NCBI RefSeq assembly: GCF_035918095.1
Contig: NZ_CP109137.1
Span: 682,001-746,000, forward strand
DNA from: Streptomyces sp. NBC_01750
GTDB lineage: Bacteria; Actinomycetota; Actinomycetes; Streptomycetales; Streptomycetaceae
Length of the DNA: 64,000 nucleotides
Direction: 5' to 3'
Below are positions 39,705 to 47,380 of the stretch, one piece after another. The notes below the pieces were generated by a model that ran no database searches, was not told where the DNA came from, and was given only the letters and a program-made list of their open reading frames with translations. Position numbers and translations under genes: made by a program. Positions within the stretch are counted from its first letter, which is position 1. Each line of letters opens with the position of its first letter.

Positions 39705-40577
39705 TCACTCCCCCGTGGCGAGGAGCCGCTGTCCCCGGCCGCCGGGACGGTCCGGCAGCGCAAGCGTCGCGAAGACGCGCTCGGCCGCACCACCCCGTCG
39801 TACGACGAGGAGCGCCGCGAGAAGGACCGCGACCGGGACGCCGAGCCACCAGCCCAGCAGGTGCACCAGGACCGAGGCAACGACAGCCGTGCCGAGCGCC
39901 ACTCCGAAGACCGCCCCCAGCACGGCGCCGAGGATGCGGATGCGGCCTGTCACGCTTTCGGTGCCCGCCTCGCGCTGCCCGGACCGGATCCAGAAGGCCA
40001 TCAGCGCCAGCATGACCGGGACGAGTACGACGCCCATGGCGTACAGCGTCAGCGCGACCGGCGAGGTGAGCCAGCCGCCCGCACGCGACAGGGCCTCCCC
40101 CGCTCCGGGTTGCTCGGGCCACGCCGCCGCGAACGTCTCCCGGTCGGCGGAGAAGAAGCGCTGGTACCCACGGCCGTCCCAGCCGTGGACGAGGATGAAG
40201 AACATGCCGGTGTACCCGACCCCCGCCTGCAGGAAGGCCGCGTACACCCGGCCCGAGGCGATGAGCCGCTCCGCAACCCAGAAGCCGAGCACGCCCTGAC
40301 TCACATTCGTCGCGGCGAACAGCGCCACGAGCCAGGCGGGCAGCGCACTGTGGCCGCTTGCGACCTGCATCGTCTCCCAGTCCGGAAAGCCCCAGAGGAG
40401 CCACGCACCGCTGGGCGCGAAGAGCACCGCGCAGTAGAGGACGGCCCCCATCAGATAGGGGTTGGACCACCGGCCGCCGTGCCCCGCACGGCCGTTGCCG
40501 GTCCTGAGCTGATGGGCGGCGGCGGTGGCGAAACTCGCGCCTATCCCATAGGACCAGAAGACATCCACCTGGACCAT
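39705..40577 (-). CDS. Multi-pass membrane protein under TetR control
   Basis: A 290-residue protein with seven to eight hydrophobic segments, starting MVQVDVFWSYGIGASFATAAA. Several invariant-looking motifs lie in loops (NPYLMGAVLYC, SGAWLLWGFPDWETMQV, VHGWDGRGYQRFFS). I recognise no family with confidence. ATG at 40577 follows GGGAG with four bases between. A perfect 20-base palindrome lies 14-33 bases upstream of its start, and the same palindrome precedes the TetR gene at 41256, so the two are in one regulon. Confidence 0.78.
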   Translation of the reverse strand: MVQVDVFWSYGIGASFATAAAHQLRTGNGRAGHGGRWSNPYLMGAVLYCAVLFAPSGAWLLWGFPDWETMQVASGHSALPAWLVALFAATNVSQGVLGFWVAERLIASGRVYAAFLQAGVGYTGMFFILVHGWDGRGYQRFFSADRETFAAAWPEQPGAGEALSRAGGWLTSPVALTLYAMGVVLVPVMLALMAFWIRSGQREAGTESVTGRIRILGAVLGAVFGVALGTAVVASVLVHLLGWWLGVPVAVLLAALLVVRRGGAAERVFATLALPDRPGGRGQRLLATGE

Positions 40578-40590
40578 CGCGCTCCCTTTC

Positions 40591-40610
40591 CGGAATGACA
40601 CGTCATTCCG
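40591..40610. promoter_or_regulatory. TetR operator upstream of the membrane-protein gene
   Basis: CGGAATGACACGTCATTCCG is a perfect palindrome with 9-base arms around AC. It overlaps the place where the promoter of the membrane gene must lie. The copy at 41275-41294 matches in 18 of 20 bases. Confidence 0.82.
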
Positions 40611-40653
40611 TTTTCAAGGCAGAAGAAATGAGCGGTCCTTGCGGGCCTGCGGC

Positions 40654-41256
40654 TCAGCGGGAGCCGAGGCCGTCGAACATGAGCGTCTCCACCGTGCGGA
40701 TCCATGGATCACGCATGGCGTCGGGGTCCTGTGCATGCAGCAGCCGCACCGCCCCGGTCACGATCATCCCGTTCACCGCGAGGCCGACCACATGGGCGTC
40801 GAGATCGCGCCGCAGGAAGCCTCGGTCCTGCCCGTTGCGGATGAAGGCAGCGGTGTACCGAGCCGCCGCTTCCATGGCCTTGCCGGCCAGATCCGGCTCG
40901 GCCCGGTCGATCGCGATGGCGTCGTAGAAGAGAATGCGGCACAGCGCGGGTTCGGCCACCACAAGGTCGAAGAGCTTGTGGCCGATACGCCGGACCTGTT
41001 CGCGGTACTGCGCCAACGACCGGCAGGAGCCGGGGTCCTCGTCGGCGAGGGCATCCATGACCTGACCCAGCGCGCGCGAGACCACGCTGCGCGCGATGTC
41101 TTCCTTGTTCTTGAAGTACCGGTAAAAGGTCCCGTGCCCGGCACCGAGTTCCCGGGCGATGTCGGAGATGCCGGTCGCGTGGTAGCCGCGCTCGGCGAAC
41201 ACCTTGCCCGCCGCGCGCAGTATCGCGTCCCGCTTGTCCACCACGCCCTGCGCCAC
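40654..41256 (-). CDS. TetR-family transcriptional repressor
   Basis: A 200-residue TetR protein. The helix-turn-helix (residues 27-50) reads ISDIARELGAGHGTFYRYFKN. The ligand domain contains EPALCRILFYDAIAIDRAEP. The GTG at 41256 is chosen because GAGGAGG stands nine bases upstream. It lies upstream of the membrane-protein gene on the same strand with about 75 bases between, and both have the same palindromic operator. It therefore likely represses itself and that gene. The inducer is unknown. Confidence 0.9.
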   Translation of the reverse strand: MAQGVVDKRDAILRAAGKVFAERGYHATGISDIARELGAGHGTFYRYFKNKEDIARSVVSRALGQVMDALADEDPGSCRSLAQYREQVRRIGHKLFDLVVAEPALCRILFYDAIAIDRAEPDLAGKAMEAAARYTAAFIRNGQDRGFLRRDLDAHVVGLAVNGMIVTGAVRLLHAQDPDAMRDPWIRTVETLMFDGLGSR

Positions 41257-41274
41257 GGCCGGTCCCCTCCTCAA

Positions 41275-41294
41275 CGGAATGACGTGTCATTCTG
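41275..41294. promoter_or_regulatory. TetR operator at the regulator's own promoter
   Basis: CGGAATGACGTGTCATTCTG, one mismatch from a perfect palindrome, lies just upstream of the TetR ribosome site. It shares arms with 40591-40610. Confidence 0.82.
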
Positions 41295-41424
41295 CGACCG
41301 TCGGTCAACTCCCGTCAATAGCTGGGCTGTTGCTCTGCCGGTCCGGCACATGCCTCCCTGACGGCAGGTTCGACCGCCGTCGTGGTGCCGCGAGGTGCCA
41401 CCGTGGCCGACCACCGCACAACGC

Positions 41425-42537
41425 TCACACCGGCCTCAGACGCGGACGATGGATGGCCCCGGCTGTCTCGGCCAGCGGGCTGCCGCTGCCGCCCCACCGC
41501 AGAGCGACGATCTCCGCCGCGATGGAGACGGCCACCTCCTCGGGCGTACGGGCGCCGATGTCGAGTCCGATGGGCGAGCGCAGCCGCGCCATCTCCGTCT
41601 CGACGACTCCTCTCTCCCGCAGCCGCGCCAGTCGGTCCTCGTGCGTGCGACGGCTGCCCATCACGCCGATGTACGCGGCCGGCGAGTCCAGGGCGACCTC
41701 GAGCAGTGGAACGTCGAACTTCGGGTCGTGGGTGAGCACGCACATCACGGTCCGCCCGTCGACCTCCGTGCCGAGCAGATACCGGTGCGGCCACTCGACC
41801 ACCACCTCCACCCCGTCCGGGAATCGGCGGGGGTCGGCGAAGACCGGGCGCGCGTCGCACACCGTGACCCGGTAGCCGAGGAACGCGCCGATCCGGGCCA
41901 CCGCGGCGGCGAAGTCGATCGCGCCGAAGACCAGCATCCTCGGGGGCGGCGCGAAGGACTGCAGGAACACGGTGACGTCGTCCTCGCGCCGTTCGCCGTG
42001 CGGGCCGTAGTGCCGCCGCCCCGTCGCTCCTTGCGCCAGCTCTCCGCGCGCGTCGGCGGTGACCGCCACGTCGAGGCCGCTCGATCCCAGCGAGCCGGAC
42101 ACCGAATCGGGCCATACGGCGAGGGTGGCGCCGCGCTGGGCAGGACCGTCGATCACCGTCGCGACCACCACCGGGCGGTGCTCGGCGACGGACGCCGCGA
42201 CCTCGCCGAACGAGGGGTCGACGGCGGCCGACACGGGGCGTACGAGGAGCGTGATCTCACCGCCGCAGGTGAGCCCGACGGCGAAGGCGTCCTCCTCGCT
42301 GTAGCCGAAGGCCTGCAGCCGTGGCCGACCGGTCTCCACGACCTCCTTGGCGAGTTCGAAAACTGCCCCCTCCACGCAGCCGCCGGAGACGCTGCCCACG
42401 ACTTCGTCGTTCGGGCCCACCGCCATCGCGGCGCCGGGCCCGCGCGGCGCACTGCGGCTGACCGCGACAACGGTGGCGAGCCCGAACGCCGTTCCGGCCT
42501 CGTACCAGCGCCTGAGCGCAGGGAGGATCTCACGCAT
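41425..42537 (-). CDS. XdhC/CoxI-family protein
   Basis: A 370-residue protein with both XdhC domains: the N-terminal part with TVVAVSRSAPRGPGAAMAV and GSVSGGCVEGAVFE, and a C-terminal Rossmann-like part with MLVFGAIDFAAAVARIGAFL, CVLTHDPKFDVPLLEVAL and YIGVMGSRRTHEDRLARL. Such proteins bind and deliver molybdenum cofactor to xanthine-dehydrogenase-type enzymes. No molybdoenzyme gene lies in the window, so its client is elsewhere. ATG at 42537 lies eight bases after GAGAGG. Confidence 0.9.
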   Translation of the reverse strand: MREILPALRRWYEAGTAFGLATVVAVSRSAPRGPGAAMAVGPNDEVVGSVSGGCVEGAVFELAKEVVETGRPRLQAFGYSEEDAFAVGLTCGGEITLLVRPVSAAVDPSFGEVAASVAEHRPVVVATVIDGPAQRGATLAVWPDSVSGSLGSSGLDVAVTADARGELAQGATGRRHYGPHGERREDDVTVFLQSFAPPPRMLVFGAIDFAAAVARIGAFLGYRVTVCDARPVFADPRRFPDGVEVVVEWPHRYLLGTEVDGRTVMCVLTHDPKFDVPLLEVALDSPAAYIGVMGSRRTHEDRLARLRERGVVETEMARLRSPIGLDIGARTPEEVAVSIAAEIVALRWGGSGSPLAETAGAIHRPRLRPV

Positions 42538-42874
42538 CGCACGCACCTCTCACCACTGCCGCCAGGCGCGGCCGCCGCGCCCAGCGCTGCGCTCCGGGGC
42601 CCGCTCCCACCCGTGGCAGAGCCCGACGGCCACCGCTCCGCGGGCCGGCCCCTGCGTGGCGGCCGTCCACCGTCAAAGGGCTACGGGTCATGTGCCCTTC
42701 CAGGGCGCGGGCAAGGGGTATCTGCCGTTCTGCTCCTACATACGGAAACCCTAGGCGGGGCTCCGGCCGCACGCGAGCCCTCGGACTGCGGCCGCCGGAC
42801 AGCGGAGGCAGAGCCGCGTTACGCCGTGGGCTGACTCCCTTCCCCCCGCACATCAGCGGCGTAATCTGAATTAC

Positions 42875-43396
42875 ATGATTACCAAGCAGGTAGAGGCGCT
42901 GCGCGGTTGGTTCGCCGGGCGGCTGCCGGAAGGACTCTTCGTCGAACTCCTGGACATCACCGTGGACCGTGAGGAGATCACCGTCGTCGGCCGGATCCCG
43001 GAGCCCGACCTCGCCGCAGAGGCATCCAAGGTGGAACGCGACGCTTCCCTGGACGGGCGCATCTCGGAGTTCCGGGAACGCACCCGCGACGAACGCATCG
43101 GGGTCGCGCGCGAGGCCGAGCACCGGTTCGGGCGCAAGGTCTCGTGGGGCGTGGAGTGCGGCGGTAAGCGCGCCATGTTCACCACGGTGTCCACACCGGT
43201 GATGACCCGACTGCGCCAGCCCGAGCGTCAGGCGCTCGACACCCTGATCGCCGGCGGAGTCGCCCGAAGCCGCAGCGACGCACTCGCCTGGTGCGTCCGT
43301 CTGGTGCAGCGCAACGCGGACACATGGCTGAGCGACCTGCGCGACTCCCTCGAACACGTTCAGCAGGTGCGGGCACAGGGGCCGGACGCCGAATAG
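42875..43396 (+). CDS. Protein of unknown function, possibly DNA-binding
   Basis: A 173-residue protein starting MITKQVEALRGWFAGRLPEG. It is highly charged; the C-terminal half carries PERQALDTLIAGGVARSRSDALAWCVRLV, which resembles a ribbon-helix-helix or CopG-like segment, but this is a weak similarity. A TAATCT hexamer at 42862-42867 lies seven bases before the ATG, and there is no ribosome site, so a leaderless transcript is likely. A strong terminator follows at 43524. Confidence 0.7.
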   Translation: MITKQVEALRGWFAGRLPEGLFVELLDITVDREEITVVGRIPEPDLAAEASKVERDASLDGRISEFRERTRDERIGVAREAEHRFGRKVSWGVECGGKRAMFTTVSTPVMTRLRQPERQALDTLIAGGVARSRSDALAWCVRLVQRNADTWLSDLRDSLEHVQQVRAQGPDAE

Positions 43397-43490
43397 CCCC
43401 GATCACGGGCCCGGGCCGCCGGGAGACAGCCCTGGCCCGCACTCTCGGGACCGCGTCGCCGGCCGGCCCTGGCCCGGCCGCACCCTCCCC

Positions 43491-43522
43491 ATGACACACA
43501 TACGGAATGACACACATACGGA
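43491..43522. repeat. 16-base exact tandem repeat
   Basis: ATGACACACATACGGA occurs twice in direct succession, immediately before the terminator hairpin. No function is evident. Confidence 0.85.
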
Positions 43523-43523
43523 A

Positions 43524-43557
43524 CTGAAGGCCCGTCCACCAGCGGACGGGCCTTCAG
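43524..43557 (+). terminator. Terminator downstream of the gene at 42875
   Basis: A perfect 14-base stem (CTGAAGGCCCGTCC pairing with GGACGGGCCTTCAG) and six-base loop. It lies about 130 bases after the stop. Confidence 0.82.
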
Positions 43558-43890
43558 CACGAGCGAAAGGCCACAGAGCCCCGGCCCGGCTCGGCGCAGC
43601 CCACGCCCGGTTCCGCGAGGACCCCGACGATCCGCGGCCCATACGCGCCGCCCGGCGGTAGCCGCCCGGAGTCCCGGCCACCGGCCGCGGGCCGCGGGCC
43701 GGCACGACCGGGTCGCCGCGCTGCCGTCTCCTGTTTCCGCGCGCCTGCCCCCGGTAGCGGGCACTCGAGATCTGGGCACCGTCGGCCAGGGGCGGTTCTT
43801 CTCCCCGCCGCGCGACGCATCCCGACGGGCGTTCTCTGCTGCCACCTCCAGGGGATTGACGCGAGCCTGCCGACGACCTCGACCCACACC
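43558..43890. other. Gap without a recognisable gene
   Basis: A GC-rich stretch of about 330 bases. The open frames here lack family resemblance and cohesive codon use. I see nothing supportable. Confidence 0.45.
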
Positions 43891-43896
43891 CTTGCG

Positions 43897-43930
43897 AGAG
43901 ACAATCATAAGAGTTACAGTCTCTAACTGT
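43897..43930. promoter_or_regulatory. AT-rich promoter region with overlapping inverted repeats
   Basis: AGAGAC (43897-43902) pairs with GTCTCT (43919-43924); AGTTA (43912-43916) pairs with TAACT (43924-43928); ACAGT (43916-43920) pairs with ACTGT (43926-43930). Direct copies TTGCGAGAGAC and TTGCGAGTGAC flank the block. The region is much more AT-rich than its surroundings and lies about 40-75 bases before the gene at 43970. Confidence 0.5.
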
Positions 43931-43969
43931 TGCGAGTGACCATAACCTCCAGAAGAAACGGAAGACGCC

Positions 43970-44917
43970 ATGCCTGCTGAAGACAACCTCCACGTGGTGC
44001 TCGGCTCGGGGCCTGCGGGCACCGCGCTCGCCCGGGAACTGGTGCGCCGCTCTCACGCGGTCCGTCTCGTCGACCGCAAGGCCGACGGGCCGGTGCTCAC
44101 CGGCGTGGAGCGGTACGCCGCCGATGTCAGCACCGCCGAAGGCGCCAGGGCCGCCGTAGCCGATGCCGCCGTCGTCTACCACTGCGTCAACGTCGGCTAT
44201 CACCTGCAGGTCGAGGTGATGCCCCGCATTCAGGAGGCCGTCCTGGGCGCGGCGGAGGCCAGTGGCGCGCGGCTGGTCGTACTCGACACCCTCTACCCCT
44301 ACGGCGAGACCGGCGGCGCGGTGATGACCGAGGACACTCCGTGGAAGGCCACTTCCCGCAAGGGCCGCATGCGCGCCGACCTCGACGAGAAGTACCTCGC
44401 CGCCCACCACGCCGGCCGCGCCCGCGTGGTCGTGGGCCGCTCCGCCGACTTCGTCGGCCCCGGCGTGGTCAACTCCACCCTCGGCGGCGCGGTGTTCCCC
44501 GGAGCGCTGACCAGCGGTGAGATCCTGGGCCTTGGCAACATCGACCTGGCGCACAGCTACACGTACATCGATGACGTCGCCGCCGGCCTGGCCACACTGG
44601 GCGAACGCCAGGAGGGCGACGGCCGCGTCTGGCACCTGCCCACCGCGCCCGCGCTCACCACCCGCCAGATCCACGCCATGATCGAAGAGCGCGTCGGGCG
44701 GCCCCTGAGTGCGCTGATCCTCGACGAGGCCCGTCCCTTCGGCCCCTTCGACGAGGTGTTCATGGCCGAGTACGCCGAGATGTTCTACCAGCACACCGAG
44801 CCCCAGATCATGGACTCGTCGGCCTTCGAGGAATCCTTTGGCGTGCACCACACCCCGCTCGCCGAGGCACTGGACGCGACGCTCTCGTGGTACGGCGAAT
44901 GGCTCACCCGGCAGTGA
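43970..44917 (+). CDS. NAD(P)-dependent epimerase/reductase-like protein
   Basis: A 315-residue extended-SDR-type protein. The Rossmann motif is unusual, VVLGSGPAGTALARELVRR, in place of GxxGxxG with typical spacing. YPYGETGGAVMTED near residue 108, ADLDEKYLAAH (a Lys in the place of YxxxK) and YTYIDDVAAGLATLG near 200 follow the NAD-epimerase layout. The classical tyrosine is therefore not clearly in its usual motif. Substrate unknown. CCTCCAGAAG is not a ribosome site; the nearest purine tract before the ATG is GAAACGGAAGACGCC. AT-rich inverted repeats lie upstream. Confidence 0.82.
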   Translation: MPAEDNLHVVLGSGPAGTALARELVRRSHAVRLVDRKADGPVLTGVERYAADVSTAEGARAAVADAAVVYHCVNVGYHLQVEVMPRIQEAVLGAAEASGARLVVLDTLYPYGETGGAVMTEDTPWKATSRKGRMRADLDEKYLAAHHAGRARVVVGRSADFVGPGVVNSTLGGAVFPGALTSGEILGLGNIDLAHSYTYIDDVAAGLATLGERQEGDGRVWHLPTAPALTTRQIHAMIEERVGRPLSALILDEARPFGPFDEVFMAEYAEMFYQHTEPQIMDSSAFEESFGVHHTPLAEALDATLSWYGEWLTRQ

Positions 44918-45278
44918 CCACGCCGCATCGCCGCGAAACTGCGGACCGCGACCGCTCCCGTGGCCGTCCTCGCCACAGCCTGAACACACGTACAGCGGCC
45001 AGCAGTTGGCTTTCCATCGTCTCGCTCCTGGCGCGCGAGGGAACAAGGTGGTGGAGCCCACGGAACCATGCGCCACTGACCGCCGCCCGGGTGAAGTCTC
45101 CGCGAGTGTGTGGTTGACCCGGTCGGCGAGTTGCCGAAACGGCAAGAATTCTCGCGCTCATGGTGGCACGACTGAATGATCGTGGGCAGAGGTGGTCGTG
45201 TCCGGGACTCTGACGATCGGTCAGCCTGCTGTCGCTCGCCTCCGGTACGAGAGCCGATGAAATCCTCGAGGAGGACCT
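44918..45278. other. Gap upstream of the epoxide-hydrolase-like gene
   Basis: No gene is supportable. A palindrome, TTGCCG-AAA-CGGCAA, lies at 45131-45145, and a second short one, CTGAC-GATCG-GTCAG, at 45210-45224. Either could be an operator of the downstream hydrolase gene, but no regulator adjoins. Confidence 0.4.
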
Positions 45279-46301
45279 GTGTCGCAGCCCACTCGCTTGT
45301 CCACGCCGCTGCTGGACGTGAAGCACCGATCGGTGGATGTCCCCGGCGGTCGGATCCATTTGGTGGAGCAGGGCGCCGGTCCGCTGGTCCTCATGGTCCA
45401 TGGATTTCCCGAGTCGTGGTACTCATGGCGCCACCAGCTCCCGGTGATCGCCGCGGCAGGCTTCCGCGCGGTCGCCATCGACGTACGCGGCTACGGGCGT
45501 TCGTCGAAGCCTCTCGATGTGGAGGCCTACCGGATGCTGGCGCATGTCGCCGACAATGTCGGCGTCGTGCATGCCCTCGGCGAGGAGACCGCGACGATCG
45601 TGGGCCACGACTGGGGCTCACCCATTGCCGCCAACACGGCGCTGCTGAGGCCCGACGTCTTCACCGCGGTAGGCCTTCTCAGCGTTCCCTACGCGCCTCG
45701 GAACGGGGTCCGGCCTACGCAGGCCCTCGCGAAGATCGGCGGAACCGAGGAGTTCTACGTCAGCTACTTCCAGGAGCCCGGCAGGGCAGAGGCGGAGATC
45801 GAGCCCGACATCCGTGCGTGGCTGGCGGGGTTCTATGCCGGGCTCTCCGGAGACACGATGCAACCGGCCGGCACCGGCCGCTTCTTCCTTGTCCCCGAAG
45901 GCGGCAGGCTTTCCGATCGTTTCACCGGCGAGGCCCTGCCCTCGTGGCTCTCGGAAACCGATCTCGACGTGTACGTGAACGAGTTCGAGCGGACCGGACT
46001 GAGCGGAGCGCTCAATCGCTACCGAAACGTCGACCGGGACTGGGAGGATCTCGCCGTATGGGACGGGGCGCCCATCAGTCAGCCGTCCCTGTTCATCGGT
46101 GGCGAGCTCGACGCCTCCACCACCTGGATGGCCGACGCCGTCCAGGCCTTTCCCACGACCCTCCCGGGGCTTGTCTCCTCGCACATTCTCGAAGGCTGCG
46201 GACACTGGGTACAGCAGGAGCGCGCCGACGAGGTCAACCGGCTGCTGGTGGACTGGCTGCAGTCCCCCTCCGTTGCAGCGAGACCAAGTCCACTCCAATG
46301 A
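45279..46301 (+). CDS. Epoxide-hydrolase-like alpha/beta hydrolase
   Basis: A 340-residue protein with epoxide-hydrolase features: HGFPESW at 41-47 (oxyanion HGxP), nucleophile Asp111 in GHDWGS, Tyr residues in the cap (EFYVSYFQEPG, RYRNVDRDW) and the His in LEGCGHWVQQERADEVN near 311. It opens epoxides to diols, or is a related dehalogenase/esterase. GTG at 45279 follows GAGGAGGACCT. There is no signal peptide. It converges with the lipoprotein hydrolase gene. Confidence 0.9.
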   Translation: MSQPTRLSTPLLDVKHRSVDVPGGRIHLVEQGAGPLVLMVHGFPESWYSWRHQLPVIAAAGFRAVAIDVRGYGRSSKPLDVEAYRMLAHVADNVGVVHALGEETATIVGHDWGSPIAANTALLRPDVFTAVGLLSVPYAPRNGVRPTQALAKIGGTEEFYVSYFQEPGRAEAEIEPDIRAWLAGFYAGLSGDTMQPAGTGRFFLVPEGGRLSDRFTGEALPSWLSETDLDVYVNEFERTGLSGALNRYRNVDRDWEDLAVWDGAPISQPSLFIGGELDASTTWMADAVQAFPTTLPGLVSSHILEGCGHWVQQERADEVNRLLVDWLQSPSVAARPSPLQ

Positions 46302-46318
46302 TTCGGCAGAGGCCGGCC

Positions 46319-47281
46319 CTACGAACCGTTGTTGACCCGGCCGACGACAAGCCTGATCGCGCCGATCGTCAGGTCAGGATCATGGATCTGCACGTAGTGA
46401 TCGCTTCCCGTGGCGAGGAAATGAGGTGTCTGCGGCTCCAGATTCACCAGAGTCTGCTGAACTTTCGGCCAGGCCCGCTCAAGACTCACCAGGAGAGACT
46501 TCGGGGTTCCGGGCGGAACGGCGAAGGGCTTCGTCTTGCTGACGACGGCGAGGGGGACATCCGGCAGCCGCCGTGCTCCGGTGACTGCTTCAACAGCGCC
46601 GTCGACGTCAATGGTCTCGAATCCGCGTTTTGTGTCGAGCGCTGTACCGGGATGGTTGAGCAACTCGAGGTAGGCAGTCCAGTCCTTGCCGAAGAACGGC
46701 TTCATATTCGTTCCGAAGGCGTCGACGAAGACAAGTCCGGCCGTCTGCTGCGGATGGAGCTGGGCGTACAACCGCGTGACCATTCCTCCGAAGGAGTGCC
46801 CGACGAGTAGGTAAGGGCCGGGGACTTTCGCCGCTGTCAGCACCTTGTCGAGATCACTGACCATTCCCGTCAGGGAACGCGCGCCGGTCACGGGCGTGCT
46901 GCGGGCGGTGAGCGCGGGAGGCTTCTCATGGCGGATTGTTCCGGGCCGGTCGTATGCGCAGACACGCGTGAACATTGCGACACCGGGGAAGACCGCAGGG
47001 GATTTCGGCACGGGCGGTCGTGTGTCGGTCACGTTCCAGGTGTCGGACGAGTCGTGGAACCCGGACTCCAGAACAGTCGTGGGGCTTCCGCTTCCTTTGC
47101 AGTGGAGATAGATCTTCCGACCGCCGCCCACATCGACCTGGCCGGAGAACTCCCGGGCCGCCGGAGTAGGGGCGCGGGCGCCCGCGGCGCTGGTTTCGAC
47201 CGGGGTGCTGTCGCATCCCGACAACACGATCAGCGATGCCGTAGCCACCGCAATGGTGAAGCCCGGTAGGCATTTGCGCAT
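46319..47281 (-). CDS. Lipoprotein alpha/beta hydrolase
   Basis: A 320-residue protein with a lipobox (IVLSGC, Cys23), so it is exported and membrane-anchored. The hydrolase core has nucleophile Ser in LLVGHSFGGMVTRLYA, an upstream CAYDRPGT and a C-terminal His in TGSDHYVQIHDP. Substrate unknown; esters at the cell surface are likely. The ATG at 47281 is chosen because GGAG lies six bases upstream; an ATG four codons earlier lacks one. Confidence 0.88.
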   Translation of the reverse strand: MRKCLPGFTIAVATASLIVLSGCDSTPVETSAAGARAPTPAAREFSGQVDVGGGRKIYLHCKGSGSPTTVLESGFHDSSDTWNVTDTRPPVPKSPAVFPGVAMFTRVCAYDRPGTIRHEKPPALTARSTPVTGARSLTGMVSDLDKVLTAAKVPGPYLLVGHSFGGMVTRLYAQLHPQQTAGLVFVDAFGTNMKPFFGKDWTAYLELLNHPGTALDTKRGFETIDVDGAVEAVTGARRLPDVPLAVVSKTKPFAVPPGTPKSLLVSLERAWPKVQQTLVNLEPQTPHFLATGSDHYVQIHDPDLTIGAIRLVVGRVNNGS

Positions 47282-47380
47282 CAGACACTCCATGGCCGTC
47301 GGACGTTCTTCAGGACGAGGCCGGACCGGGTGACGGCCCGATCCGGCTGGGGCTGAGCGTGCACGGCGGCCAGGGCGGAC

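Noticed and set aside
43558..43890. A hidden gene in the GC-rich gap
   Set aside because: Frames on both strands change composition abruptly, lack ribosome sites and show no motif.
43403..45145. 580-residue minus-strand open frame across the gap and epimerase gene
   Set aside because: Antisense to the epimerase-like gene; the gap part has no coding character.
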